Source of the DNA: Patellaria atrata CBS 101060
Taxonomy: Eukaryota; Ascomycota; Dothideomycetes; Patellariales; Patellariaceae
DNA: 64,000 nucleotides
NCBI GenBank assembly: GCA_010093705.1
Contig: MU006099.1
Location: forward strand, 658,757 to 722,756
Direction: 5' to 3'
Made by a program: the position numbers and the translations under genes. The notes beneath the pieces were generated by a model, which was not told where the DNA came from, did no database searches, and saw only the letters and a program-made list of their open reading frames with translations. Shown here one piece after another: positions 36,835 to 49,450 of this stretch (positions within the stretch are counted from its first letter, which is position 1; every line of letters begins with the position of its first letter).

Positions 36835-37189
36835 TCGGCTTCGGCAATCGGCGTTAGAAGGTTCCTCGGCAAGTCAAACCGGCCAGAACCGCGTCCACTT
36901 GCTTCCGTAATTTTTGCAACCAATCATATCTCACACATCATTGCCCTTTGACCGAGGCAATTTTGGTTAGCTGCCAAGGCCGTAGAAACTGCCCGCAACA
37001 CCACAAAAGTGCTCCCTGTTCTCTATCTTGCGCTGTAGAAAACATCATGAACCAAACAATAAAAACGCTACTCACCGCACCGCCCCAACAAAATGGGCCC
37101 CTCTCATCCATTCTCACTCCCGGTCGCGAACTCTTCGCAAACTCGAATCTCGCAAAATTTTCAATACTTTCCAACTTTTGCGCCTTAAC

Positions 37190-38273
37190 ATGACTGCCGT
37201 AATGTCGCGGGCTGCAGTTCGTTCACTGTCATCTATACCACGCCAGACGTCCTTATTGTCATCGCATACAGTTGGAAGGTTCTTGCTTTCCCCAATAAAC
37301 CAGAGCAGACATTCGTCGCATTCTCCCCTGGGTACGCCAGCTCCGCAGAGGAAGAAAGTCACGATCAATATCCTTCAGTCTATGTATCGCAAGAAGGAAC
37401 CTATCACTATGATAACGGCCCACGATTTTCCAAGCGCCCATGTTGCAGACCATGCCGGAATGGACATAATACTTGTTGGAGATAGCCTGGCCATGGTAGC
37501 TCTGGGTATGGAGGACACCAGTGAGGTAATAATGGAAGAGATGTTATTACATTGTCGGTCTGTTGCAAGAGCTACCAAATCTGCCTTCATTGTATGTCTT
37601 TACGCTGTGACTACGTCGTCCTACTCTGAACTTAACTCACTTCCCACTGCAGATCGGTGACCTCCCCATGGGTACCTACGAGATCTCTCCCGAGCAAGCA
37701 CTCGACTCCGCTATCCGCTTCATTAAAGAAGGCCGCGTCCACGCCGTCAAGTTGGAAGGTGGTATCGAGATGGCCCCGACAATCGCGAAGATAACCCGTG
37801 CTGGCATTCCTGTCCTTGCTCACGTCGGCCTGACCCCCCAACGGCAAAATAGTCTTGGCGGCTTCCGTGTTCAGGGCAAGTCGACCGCCTCCGCTGTGAG
37901 AGTGTTGGAAGATGCTCTTGCTGTCCAGGAAGCCGGCGCCTTCGCTACTGTAGTAGAAGCCGTGCCTGCAGAGGTTGCGTCTCTAGTCACGAAGAAGCTG
38001 AGCATTCCTACAATTGGTATTGGCGCTGGTAATGGCTGTTCCGGACAAGTCCTCGTACAAGTTGACATGTCCGGAAATTTCCCACCTGGGAGATTCTTGC
38101 CAAAGTTCGTCAAACAATATGGCAACGTCTGGGCCGAGAGCATGAGGGCTATCACGGCGTACAAGGAAGATGTTAAGTCTAGGGCGTACCCTGCACCGGA
38201 ACATACATATCCTATGTCTAAAGAGGAGTTTGTAGAGTTTGAACGTTTCGTTGAGTGTAATGCTCCTGCGTGA
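37190..38273 (+). CDS. panB: 3-methyl-2-oxobutanoate hydroxymethyltransferase (ketopantoate synthase)
   Basis: First step of pantothenate/CoA synthesis: adds a hydroxymethyl group from methylene-THF to 2-oxoisovalerate. Two exons, 37190-37591 and 37653-38273 (62-nt intron less one base), give 340 residues. Residues 1-45 are a basic Ser-rich leader (SRAAVRSLSSIPRQ), so mitochondrial import is likely. Core motifs: ITMITAHDFPSAHVADHAGMD, ILVGDSLAMVALG, IGDLPMGTYE, VKLEGG, AHVGLTPQ, EAVPAEVA and IGIGAGNGCSGQVLV. The first in-frame ATG of the leader is used (MTAVMSRAA); Met5 is an alternative. The frame is open upstream but without ATG nearby. Confidence 0.96.
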
Positions 38274-38585
38274 TGTTTTCGTCTGGGTGGTTATGCATTG
38301 TTGCATTATGTTGGTGATCTGTTGTTTGTTCATATACCCCGTCATTTGTTTTCCCTTTGCAATGGTCGTTGGTGGTATATTTTCTTTGATTAAGGAACGC
38401 ATGGCCAGGGAGTTCGGATTAGAATAGGTTAGACTCTAGATCGTCATTAGCATTACCGTTCTCGTCACAATATATCATTGATATTCATAACAACCCACAT
38501 CCGCTCTTCATACAATATCCTTCACATTTCACCGGTTGTTTACTCTTGTAGTGCCACTAATATACCAAAATAATCCCCAAACTGC

Positions 38586-39366
38586 TCACCCAAACGACGG
38601 CGTGACCGAGTATCCTACTACCAACTCATCTTTCGTCTTAAAGCACTAAACTTCGTCAGCATCAACCCTTTTGTCTGACCATCACCTCCTTCCCGTCTCG
38701 AAAATTCCCACCCATCTCCATCGAATTCCATTAAGGCTGAATCTCTCCCGACTCACATCCATGAAAACGCAAAAAAAAAAAAGAACTCTCCCCTCAACTC
38801 ACCTTCCATAAATTCCCTACACCTTCATCTAGCGCAGGTGCAAACACACTGCTCACGTAACAAAACACGCTCTCCCGTTCGGCAAGTCCTAGTTTCTTAC
38901 GCAGGAACCGAACCACGGTCTCAAAGCGCTGATGCGCTGAGACTTTGAAAACGCGTTGTCGTAAATGGGGCGCGGAGCCTACTGGCTGGAAACGAATAGT
39001 CACTGTGATGTGGTAAGTATATCGGGCCGAGAATTGAAGTCAAAAGAGAGGAAGAAGAGAAATATTCTAGTCAGGCTTTATTACGAAGCGAGATAAGGTA
39101 AAGGATATTGCAAAAGGGTACTTCAAGTTAGAAAGAGATGAGCCTTAAGGTTATGGTAATAGACGTCACAAACCTTTCTCAACTCCCACATCCCCCGCCT
39201 TCTCCAGCGCTGCTGCCGCATCTCTCGGCAGCGCTGTTAAGGTGACAGATGCGGCGAGCGTGAGCGGTGCATCAGTCGTGTCGTCCGAGTCTGGGATGGG
39301 CGTTGCGGTGGACTCTGCGGTCGAGGGTGAGGGTTGGCGGGGAGGGGATGGGAATGGGGAGGCCAT
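38586..39366 (-). CDS. ATG12: Autophagy ubiquitin-like protein Atg12
   Basis: Ubiquitin-fold modifier conjugated to Atg5; the conjugate promotes Atg8 lipidation during autophagosome growth (family knowledge). Three exons: 39366-39174, 39002-38803 and a 20-codon last exon 38645-38586, in frame, 150 residues. The disordered Ser/Pro N terminus ([15 protein letters not shown]) is followed by [55 protein letters not shown] and, from the last exon, [19 protein letters not shown]. The C-terminal Gly used for conjugation is present. The intron before it holds an A12-type run on the plus strand. Convergent with panB, 312 bp between stops. Confidence 0.95.
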
Positions 39367-40166
39367 AGTTTGGATTTGATGTGGTGGGTTATTGGGAGAA
39401 GCTGTGGAGAGGATGTTCTATTCCCTCTTTTATTAGGAAGAAACAACTTTTGGTCAAGGTTGAGGATGTTTCCATATTTGTTTGGAGGGGTCGATGGGAG
39501 CAGTTGCCATGGTGGGGTTTCGTGTTTCATAAGGCTGAAACTGTATTTGGACCTCGACGAGATGAGATGGTAGGGTAGATGCTTTCTCACAATCCTTGGA
39601 ACAAGGGATAGCTAACTAGAGAAGGAGACTGTAAATCACTTTTATTCTTGTGACGTCATCGTGAATCATAATCTAGATATTTTACTTTTCTTTCATCTGA
39701 TATTTGAAAATGCTAATAAGAATACGGTCCTGCTAATTTGAACTCTAAGATGAGGGCTATCAGAAACATCAAAAGATGCCTGTCCTGTGCTCATCAATCG
39801 CCCCCCAAAATGATATGTTTAACACCTACGAGGACACAAGCTCCCAAAACGTCCATAGTATATACAAGGAAAAGCTACCGTCCCGCCATAATCATAACCA
39901 TCAGCCATGTACAACAAAACATGCTCAGATGAGCCATGCAAGCGCGCCAGTTAAATGCTAAGTAATTAGACAGCTGCTGAAATGCAGTGCTAGGGTATTC
40001 GCGGCCATAGGCGGGAATGCCATTGAAGAAGAGAAGAAGATGCGGAAAGGAGTTGAAAATGGTGAGGAAAAGGGGTAGTCTGTGTCATTCACCTTAACGG
40101 TGATATAAATGACTGATTGATTTTTAGCCTACCATACCAGCTTATATAAGCTTTAAGTGACGGAAG
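39367..40166. other. Intergenic, Atg12 promoter side and Dbf4 3' side
   Basis: No gene. Short frames on the plus strand (39334-39573 and 39738-39932) lack motifs. Confidence 0.45.
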
Positions 40167-42327
40167 TCAACGAACTTCCTTAAGAGGGCGGTCAAGTTGA
40201 CACAACAACTCATCCAGCTCTGCCCAGTTTTGAGGCGTTAAGGCAAACTTGCGATGCTTGCGAGAGACGACATGCTATGAATCTGTTAGAGAAGCACTAT
40301 GTGAGAGTTGGAGTTAGATTAACAAACCTCATCGAAATCATTGAATTTCTCCCTGCAATTCTCGCAATAGCCGGGTTTTGATTCCTTCTCCGCGGCCTTC
40401 TTCTTCTTGAGAAGCAAAGCCCTCCTACGAGCGTTCTCCTCGTCCTCCTCTGGTGACACCTCTTCACGAATATGGGCAAGATTGTCCTGACCTTTGCGTC
40501 TGGCAACTCTAGGTGCCACGACATGTTCATTATTTATGGCATTTCTCAAGTCGTTCATGTAAGATGAGGGAATGCTGTTATTCGAGGGGACACTGTTCTT
40601 CTCCAGGACCTTCCTCTTCAACTGGTGAACTTCTTTACTCGTACCTGCTTTGGCACCCGGAGCAGCAGCGGTTGAAGAAATCATCTGAGATTTTATGGCT
40701 GAAGTGATGTTTGATGGCTGTACACCAGAAGCTACTGGCTCACCCATTGCAAATCTAGGGATTGGACGCCTGGTCGCTTGTGAACTATCGAAGAGGTTGG
40801 GTATACTGTCTGGGTTCGTTCTCTTCGCAGGAATAATCTTGGGAGGGTCCAATGGCTTTGAAATACAGATGCCTAGGCTTTCAGCAGTCTGGGGTCTTCT
40901 AGCGACATTGTTGTTTTCGGCTAGGACTCTTTTTCCTGAAACATTGACTGGAACATGTTGTTGTGATGCTTCCATTGCTGCTGCTGCTGCAGCGGCACGC
41001 GTCCGTGGTGGGGCCGTTTGGCCCCTTTCTCTTTGCGCGAATCGTTCTTTTTGTAGCTCCTGCTGTTGTTGGTAGCGTTTTAATGCAGCTGGATCATCAA
41101 CAAAAGGGCATCTGCCGGGTGCTGAGTATTTGAACTGCGGCCATTTACCGTCTTCCTTCGATGTCTGAGCATACTCTCTTACCATGACCGGGCGTGTTTG
41201 TTCGTCCATGTCATGAATATAAACATAGAATCCTCGAAATTGGACCATTTCCTTTGTCGCAACCGCGAGATCACGGTCGGAAGGACCATGCATCTTTTCA
41301 TTTTGTAAAAGCTGGGAGAGGTCGGCATCTCGTCCACCCTTCGTGGGAATAGCCACCACGGCATGGCTTCGTGTGTTGTGAAGATGCCTAGGTTGTTCCC
41401 CAGTTTCCGTATTAAACATTGTATTCATCATACGTTGAACCTTCTCCAACGTCCAAATCTTCATACCCATCTCCCTCGCCTTGTGTAGGATATCTGCATT
41501 ACTATTTTGGTGTCTACGCAAGTCTACATCCGCTAGGACTTGGGTCTTCCTCTGCATCGGTGGTTCCAAAGCAAAGCGTGCTTTTGGTTGAAGAGTCTGT
41601 TGTTGAGCGGCATCAGTGGAGCGTTCCAGAAGCGATGGGTTAATTGTTCTGATCGGTACATTGGTCTCATGCTGTTTGGTGGAAATAGGAGCTTGTTGAG
41701 TCTCCGTTGCGGTCGTGATCTCATTTTCTGCAGGAATTTGTCTGGTGGTGACGACATGAGTAACGCTCTTGGAGAAGAACTTCTCTTCGCACTGGAAAGA
41801 AGTTGTTAGGACACTATATCTGCTTAATATTGAGGTCGTGTAAAACTACTTACCGCGCCCAGCATCTGAACCTGACGAGAAACCTTGACACGAACATCTT
41901 CGGGTGTATGCTCGAAATAAAACACAAATGTGGGGAAGACTTTACGATAATGCCTTTGCCATTGTCGTATAGTTTCCAGATTCTCAGCAGTCGCCTTCTG
42001 TGACCGATCTACCGTCTTCTTCGTGTCTCTTGCAGCCTCGAGCTTCCTCTGAAAGGCATTTGGAGGGTTGAGAGCAGCTTTTCTTAGATTGAGTCCACGA
42101 CGTGCTTCGGCATCATCAACCTCAACCATCTGTCTCTTAGCTGGCGGCGGTTGGCCATAACTAAGGTCCCGTAGATCGCTCGCGTGTGACCGTGCTCGTT
42201 TCGTAGCGGCTGTTGCAACGGCTCGTAATGGCGAGTTCGCTGCATTTGGGTTATTCGCCAGTGGCACCCTTCGATTCGTCATGGTGTGTGGGAACTGAGG
42301 TGAGGGAGGAATAGAGACTGCTGCCAT
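40167..42327 (-). CDS. DBF4: Dbf4/Dfp1 regulatory subunit of Cdc7 kinase
   Basis: Activates Cdc7 (DDK) to phosphorylate MCM and fire replication origins; nuclear (family knowledge; the Aspergillus orthologue is NimO). Three exons: about 42327-41854, 41791-40325 and 40274-40167, roughly 680 residues. N-terminal BRCT-like motif N: VFPTFVFYFEHTPEDVR, CEEKFFSKSVTHVVTT, ILHKAREMGMKIWTLEKVQRM. Motif M: ATKEMVQFRGFYVYIHDMDEQTRPVMVREY with KWPQF and GRCPFVDD. Motif C zinc finger at the C terminus: YCENCREKFNDFDE in exon 2 and HVVSRKHRKFA in exon 3, so an intron splits the finger. An Ala7 run near the middle comes from GCAGCA-type repeats (about 40974-41000). Confidence 0.93.
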
Positions 42328-43650
42328 AGATCAAGAAATAAGAGCAGAGCTTGCCTGCTATATAAGGGAGCGGGGGTTCACGCAGCCAGTACGCGACTTG
42401 CAACACGTGCAAGCTGTACTACTAGAGGGTTGAGAACATCATAAACGCTCTCAAAAAGCAATTGAGGTGAAGAAGAGCATGACTCCAGATTGGTCAGGGG
42501 AAAGACAGTTGATGGTGAATTATGTTGGTAAGTAGAGGTTGAGGATTGTGTATATCCATGGTATGTTATGCGTCTGTGCGTAGGTCGCGCTAGGGAAGGA
42601 AGAGAATCCCGTGCTTTCCATGGCAACATACTTTGCATGCACCAACAGAAAACAGAAAACAGACTACATCAGTCCCAGTGACACAAAATCCCGATTTTAA
42701 TCAAGGATGTGGGAATTTAGAGAATTAATTAGAGATTTACTTTTGTCGGTGAATGCTTTAAATTTATATCCTCATTTCACGAGATTCGAAGCGCGACTTT
42801 ACGCGTTAACAGCGAACATCTTCAATAGAACAGAGTTGATCGAACGATTGTGCAAATCCTTATAACCCCGAATCACTTCAAATAATCATTGAGGGCATAT
42901 CTACTGCTCTGTCACGACCTCCGTTTCTTGTTAATAAACTATGAAGTAGGCCATTAAACTCGAACCATCAAAAGACTTCCATGTCGATTCAGTCAAGTCG
43001 CAACGGTCGGTCTCCAGCCTTACGTACCCATCTTCTCGACTCTCCTGTATAATATAGTAAGGGGCTTCTTAAAACATTTGGTGCGCCTTACCTAAGTGAA
43101 AATTGATAGCTTATTTTTACAACGAGAAGTCTCCGTAAGATTTGACTTTTCCGTACAGTAGCCTCGGAGACAGCTTAACAAATTACCTTATCGTACAGTA
43201 TTTAGGTACTACCCTAAAGGGAAGGGATAGTCTGCACTATTCCAACTGACGGGGCACATTCTATCTAGATCGTGGAAACACTCCACTCGAGCCCAGAAAT
43301 TAATTCAATGAAATAGACCATAACCATTAGAGTTACCAATGTATGCTCTGATTGTGCATCTTTAGTCTACAGTACTTTTTGACCTAGACTTATCAGCTCT
43401 ATGGGCAGGTCGAAGCATTACACATCTGGTAGCCCTCTTAACGTAGTATAAGACCGAGGACGGTAGACTGAGATAACTCAATAGATGTAAATAAGGAGGT
43501 CGCATATACGTGAAGTAGTGAGAGTTCGGAGAGTAAGCCCCGCGAAGCTTTTACGTAGAGTGTTATACTTATCCTAATATCACGCGTAGGTGGTCTTAGA
43601 AAACGATTGCACCACCTTACCAGAATAATGTCAGTAACCTGAACAGAAGG
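42328..43650. other. Gene-free interval with GTACAGTA motifs
   Basis: Contains the Dbf4 promoter and the 3' side of the SDR gene. Two GTACAGTA motifs at 43153-43160 and 43193-43200. No gene called. Confidence 0.4.
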
Positions 43651-44729
43651 CTAACGGGAAGCGGCCATACCGTCAACTACAAGATCAGCACCATTGATAA
43701 AGCTGCCTGCTCCTGAGCACAGCAGTATAAGAGGACCTGCAAGCTCTTGAGGATAACCCATTCGCCCCATAGGATTTCGAGAAGCCCATATATTTCTTGC
43801 TCGTTCGAGACCCTGACCTTCATTCAAGACCGTATCCATGTATCCAGGACTTAGACTGTTCACTCGTATACCGTATCTTGCCCATTCTGCGGCGAGACTT
43901 GACTTCATTTGCAGTATAGCTGCCTTCGACGTATTATACGCAACTTGTGGCTGAGGAAAATTCACCCTATGTGCGGATATAGCTTTTTCATTGTAAGTTC
44001 CTAGCAAGCTGTAAGTGTCTTTTAGACCTTGACGTACATGCAATGAAAACTATGGCTCCCCCGTTTCCTTGAGCTATCATTTCTCTGGTATACTGTCAGC
44101 ATATACGCAAAGTAGAGACAATAGGACCAATAAATTTACTTTGCTGCAGCTTGGGCACTGAAAAAACTACCGTTGAGATTGATATCGAGCGTTCTTTTCC
44201 ATTCCGAAGGATGCATTTCTGTTGCATGTGTACAACCTACTACTCCAGCAAAACAACATAACATATCAATGCTCCCTAACTCTTCCTTTACTGATCTCAT
44301 AGCAACATTAACATCCTCGGGACTGGTAACGTTGACCCTTCTAGTCGTGACTCTTGCACTAGGGAAGTCTTCTTGTAATTTAGAAATTGCTTCGCTAGAT
44401 TGCTCTGGGCGTATATCCAGGAGAGCAAGGCCACTTAATCCATGCTCAAGCAGAGCGCGTGCATTTTCTAAGGCAAGAGTACCGGCTCCACCAGTGACTT
44501 GAAGAGATTACATCAATTTCCCTTTTTGATGTAGGGAGCTTGGGAACGAATACTCACATGCAGCGTTACCCTCGATGGCGAACCTATATTGTGCTCTTCC
44601 CTCCGCGTTTAAGTAGTGAGGAGGTGGAGCGGGTGGTCCGGTCATACTTCCCGATGAACCATCGGAAAGTCTCATCTCTGGCAATTGTCGATTGACAAGC
44701 GCATCCCGTTCCGAAATATTATCTGGCAT
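43651..44729 (-). CDS. Short-chain dehydrogenase/reductase (sorbose/arabinitol/xylulose reductase-like)
   Basis: NAD(P)H-dependent SDR of the fungal group related to Sou1-like polyol/ketose reductases; substrate not decidable from sequence. Spliced products read YRFAIEGNAA-FTGGAG, then LLDIRPEQS, CCFAGVVGC (NNAG-like position), IASISAHRVNFPQPQVAYNTSKAA with catalytic Ser, Tyr and Lys, and NSLSPGYMDT. It ends VVDGMAASR. About 340 residues in about four exons. The cofactor loop is odd: where relatives have TGGAGGLG, this gene reads TGGAGTLA, losing two glycines. The N-terminal 57 residues (MPDNISERDAL...) precede the Rossmann fold and are Pro/Ser-rich. It might have altered cofactor use or reduced activity. 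Confidence 0.82.
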
Positions 44730-46840
44730 CTTAATAATAGCGTACGGTATAACGCTACGGTACTGGACAATCGCGCAACGATGAACTTAGGACTCGATTG
44801 ATGAAAGACCTTCTTTATCACTGTATTTGTTTGATCGAAAGAAGCTGATAGCTTTGAAGTTTGATTAATATCTTCTCCTACGTTATTAGAAGGAAACGGG
44901 CATTGAATGTGGGGAACTACAAGAGACAACAACTCTGGGAAAGCACCCGACGTCATCGTCAGCCATCTTCTTTAATAAGTAACGTTTCCGATGGTCTTCC
45001 CAACGCTTTGCGGAGAAGACGCTGCTCAAGTTGATATATGTCTAGACCTGGATTAGGTGGAGTAAGATCCGGAATAGTTCTCGTGAAGAAGAGCTTGAAA
45101 TTCAATGTTCCCTGCCCTGGAAGTACCTCGTATGTGAAAGATGGCTAAGTATAAACCAACCTCAAGTCATATCCTAGGGTATCTGGTACATCATCTCCCC
45201 TAAGGAAGCTCTGAAGATGCCAGTAATTGACTTATGTGCACCGTTCTTCTCTAACTTTGACGAGTAAACCCCTTTTCTACACCTTCTATCGGGATGGAGT
45301 CCTCAATTTAGGGGTCAAACCACTTAGTTATGAGCCCATCATTTATTTCTGATAGAAGATTAACAAAATGTGGTAATGTCGAAAAGTTGATCTATGTCTC
45401 ACATTGATAGGAGTTCCAGGTTCATGTGTGCTGTTCTGGGACGATCTTGGCAGAGCGGCACAGTCGCACATCGAGAATTTTCAGTTCAACTTTCTTCTCA
45501 CGACATCTCTCGCTTTATCAGACGATATGGATTCCTTTTACTCCAACGTGACAACGTCGGATGGCAACTTCATATCCATCGCGCTGTTTTATTAGATGCA
45601 CTCCCTCATATCTCTGAACCTTACATGTGCTAGAGTAAAAATCCTCTCATCTATTCTCATCCAGGTCAGTCATGAGTTCCCGCTCCTCAACCGCTGAAAA
45701 CCCAAAATGATGATTTCGCTTTCCTAAATATGTTTCAACCCCATATGATCATCTGTGATTCCTCATAGCGCACGAAATCTGATGTTAAATCTGTATACAA
45801 TACTCTACTCTTATCCGTCAGTTCATACGTATGCGTACGTCCAGCTCCACTAACAAACCGCGACGATAGTTTCACTCCAGGAAACGTTTAACCAATGCGT
45901 CTTCGCCGTCATGCAAGCTGTTGCTGGTAGACCGGCATCCTGCAATGCACGTTACGACTCGTGAGGACTGTGAGATATTCTGTGCCTGTACCTCAAACCC
46001 AGTAGGCGGGTTAAAGTGTGACCGAACACTAACGTACAGCAACCTTCGCGTGAAATGCAGTCAAATTGTCCTCATTAACGATTCATGCTGCGCGGTTTAA
46101 TCCAACGTCACTGGAGATTAATCTTTAAGACATATTGGCGTTCCCGCTCCGAGGATGATCAGACATAATCCCCCTACGTTCAGGTTACTGACGGATGTTC
46201 CGGATTCGGTTCATGAACCTCGCCGAATTCCTATTTCTACTCCCCATCTGGATAGCCGCGATAGGGCGCTTACCCTATTTACATTCGCCTATTCCTGCAT
46301 GTTTGCTTGGTAGGATTCGCATGAATCCTTCGAGTTTGAACGTCAACTGGGGCCCCCTTTCTTGAAGTCAGTCCACTGCGGTAAAAGGTTTGGTTAACGT
46401 CATATTTGTTTCTGCCCACTGGGCGAGTTTCGAGATCACTATTCCGCGCTAGCTACTCTAAACATACAGTACACTCTAGATACTCAAACATGGGTCCGTT
46501 CGTCTTGGGACTCTGTCGAGGTCTTCTCTAACCTCCAATAATGAAGTCGCAACTGAAAATGCAAATGGTATCATCGTACAAGAATGAGAATTCCTCAACA
46601 TGAGTTCTTAAGCGCCGCCCAATGCCCCATTCCTTGATAACCAGAACCGCCCGCTTCATCATAAAAGGCCTCCCTTCAGTTACGCCATCCGACAAATGAA
46701 AACGGGCAGCCTGCCTAGATTTTGTACATTGACCCTAGAGATGAAAGATTGCTTCGCCCTCCCGATATAAGCGAAAGACATAAGAAATACGATTAGTGGT
46801 AGTATCCGGCCGTAGTCGAACCGGGGACTTTGATACATGT
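44730..46840. other. 2.1-kb gene-free interval
   Basis: Between the SDR and Moco-sulfurase-like genes. Frames of 60-95 codons only. I looked here for a MOSC domain downstream of the sulfurase-like gene and saw none. Confidence 0.45.
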
Positions 46841-48611
46841 TTACTCATCTTCTCCATGCTTCAAGCAGAAAATGGTCGAAAAGAAACTGGTCCAAGTTTG
46901 AGTTGCTGGCTTTTTCTGTGGCTCTTCGAGGTTGAACTCGACCTTCTTCGAGCTGATATTTTCAGAAATGACTGAGGATTTGTACGACATCTTGGGAGTT
47001 GGCGGTTCTGCCGGTCCTTCCTCCATGTAGTTTTCCTGGATGAAATTTAGGAATGTATTCACATCGGCCATTGTGCTCATGGCTCCAAGAGAAACTCGTA
47101 CGACTCCGGTTGGCTTTCCCTTCATGACTTGAGTAGGTTTGCTACAACGATGTCCAGCAGCATATGAAGCTTTCATTTCCCAAGGTCTCCAGTCGAGGTA
47201 GGTTGCAACTCCACCGGGATTACATAGGCCGCCGCTTCGTACATAGATGCCTTGGCTATCTGCGAGCTTTTCGACGTCTGTATAGCCGATCAGGGCCCCA
47301 TCTGTCCGCGTAACGTTAAAAGCTATTGTAGCACTCTGGGTTTGAGAATCCCCGTAGATTGCAGCATCATCCTTGTAGACATGTACTACAGGCGAACCGT
47401 CGTAATGCTTCAAGTTAGTCACCCTCCGGTAGAGCTCTCGTGCTAAACAGGTGGTGTGCGCAGATACCTGCTTCATTGAACCGAAGAGCCGCTGGTGAAC
47501 GTCGATAGCAGCATTCAGGGCAAAGATTGCATGGAACGCCGTCGTACCATCTTCGAGCTGGTCGTGGAGAGAGCTATCTTTTCTTGCATGCCAGGTATCA
47601 TTGATTGACACTACCATATCCACAGTGCCACCTCCGAAATACTTACGGTGCTGGAACATATGGCTAGCACGTTTGCGGACAATCAGGGCGCCTAGATTGG
47701 GAAAGCCAAAGACCTTGTAAAAACTCATGGAGATAAAATCTGGGGCTTCTTCCTCATTGCTCAAGTCAATCGGACATGTAGTTGCCAATGCTGCAGCATC
47801 TAGAAGAGTGTACGTGTCAGGCTTCGACCGACGAATCTTGCCAGGCCTATGGTTGTTAGCATATGCATGTCAGCACACCTCCACATTTCAATACTCACCA
47901 AGACAATGGCAATCGTCGACCAGTCATATTTGATTGGCCTGGATACCCGAATAATGAGATACGCCGGCTAGGGAAACGATCTTTCTCGGCAATCCATTTC
48001 TCAACTTCGTCATCGCTCTGGAAACAGCGATGGCGACCGTTTGTTAATTCCCTCACACCCACAACACTGGTGTGCGCATCACGGTGATAGCCATACCAGA
48101 AATTCTTCGAGTTGAACAAAGAGCTCTTACTTGCATCCGCGTAATCCCGGAACGCCTCCATGACTAATTTGACGGCGGCAGAGGCATTTGCGACGAACAC
48201 AAGATCGAAATGCTCAGGATCGGCATTAAAGAAGCGTAGAGTACGCTCTCGGACTTCGTCCACCTTGTGGCCAGCAAGTGCGGCGGGAGTCGAGTCTGAG
48301 TGAGGATTTCCATACAAGTTTGAAAGAAGATCGGCGGAGAAGTCGTCAACCAGAGATTTTGCGTAGAGCTGTAAGTTATTCTGATAAGCTACGTTTCCAA
48401 GGTAATTGAATTCTCAGAGCATACCGTCGTGCCTCCATGATCAAGATATGTTTTTCCTGCGATATATGGTCAGCCCCGCTCTCGCGCATGAGTGGTTTCG
48501 AAACTCACCTTTGAGCATAGGATACTCTCGCTCTCGAATTTCCTCCACATGATAGTTATATCCCTCTAGCTCGTCGACCTTGGGCTCTTCCGTCCCCGCA
48601 GAGACGTCCAT
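46841..48611 (-). CDS. Moco sulfurase-like class V aminotransferase without MOSC domain
   Basis: PLP-dependent, NifS-like domain as in the N-terminal half of molybdenum cofactor sulfurase (MOCOS/ABA3/HxB). Spliced sequence starts MDVSAGTEEPKVDELEGY and proceeds through YPMLKGKTYLDHGGTTLY, NLYGNPHSDS, FVANASAAVKLVMEAF, HTSVVGVRE, LLDAAALA and SMSFYKVFGFPN (PLP Lys). It then has FGGGTVDMV, the loop RSGGLCNPGG with the Cys that would carry the persulfide, and GVVRVSLGAMST. The tail (TWTSFFSTIFCLKHGEDE) has no MOSC fold, so the protein, about 530-550 residues, is shorter than HxB (over 800). It may be a separate paralogue rather than the enzyme that sulfurates xanthine dehydrogenase. The minus-strand ATG at 48611 is the first in frame; three to four short introns. 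Confidence 0.85.
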
Positions 48612-49420
48612 AGCTATTACTGTACGCGCTGAAGATTAGCAACAGTGGAGAGTGTTAATTAAGACAAGTAAGGAGCGGATGGGTGAGGTATTTGGCAACA
48701 TGTGCCCAGGGAAATAGAGCGGCAGGTGGGCAGTATCAGTTCCGGATTCAAAGGGATAGGGACCGTGGTCAGTGATGCGCCTGCTGATATATGATAAAGC
48801 AGGTACGGGCTGTAATCGAGGGTGATCAGACCTGGATTACGGGAATTTTCTATATCGGTGTGGAGAAGAACAGGCGCGTCGCACTTTCGGTCTAGCAGCC
48901 GAGAAAAGACGATATGGTGATTATTCTTGCTAAAGCGAGACCCCTGCCGCCTTTCATGCCATCTGCATTTGGAAAGCATTAGGTGAGCATGGGGGGCTTC
49001 TGATATCACATGGGTTTTATTGATATCCGTAAAGACCTCATAAGAAGCCACGGAAGTTCATCATACTCAGATGGGAAAGGGGGCAAAGCCGTTTGCATGC
49101 TTATTCTGGGTATATGGCGTTGTTTAGTGACGAGTAGTTTACTTGTGAAAAGTGCGAATCTCCTGTAAGAATGCGGGAATGATTTGCGTGGCGTAGATAA
49201 TCCATGCCTTTGCATATGAACCCCGGCGATTCCCTTGCTTCAGCTTCTTTTTTGCCTGTGAATTCGAATCTGTTGGCCCTGTCATGCCTGTCTGCCCTTT
49301 CAAGGCTCAAAGGGCCCTTTTCACGCCTGTACGGTTCCTGCAAGCTAAATCCTTGCAATATGGACAGTCGGTAGCGGGAAATGGAGAGATTAGGTTCTTA
49401 CCTGATCCAACATTAGCCTT

Positions 49421-49450
49421 CATTAGCTTCATTAGCTTCATTAGCCTTCT
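49421..49450 (+). repeat. Short tandem repeat, 9-bp CATTAGCTT units
   Basis: Three to four units, the outer two carrying an extra C (CATTAGCCTT). A small, probably unstable microsatellite-like tract. Confidence 0.7.

Noticed and set aside
44672-44956. 94-codon minus-strand frame overlapping the SDR start
   Set aside because: It is in another frame from the SDR exon and has no recognisable motif.
46801-46835. GGTTCGACTAC on the minus strand, resembling a tRNA B box
   Set aside because: No matching T-stem, no A box and no cloverleaf can be drawn; it overlaps the 3' side of the sulfurase-like gene.
48659-49051. 130-codon minus-strand frame upstream of the sulfurase-like gene
   Set aside because: No motif, no continuation by splicing into the gene, and composition like spacer.
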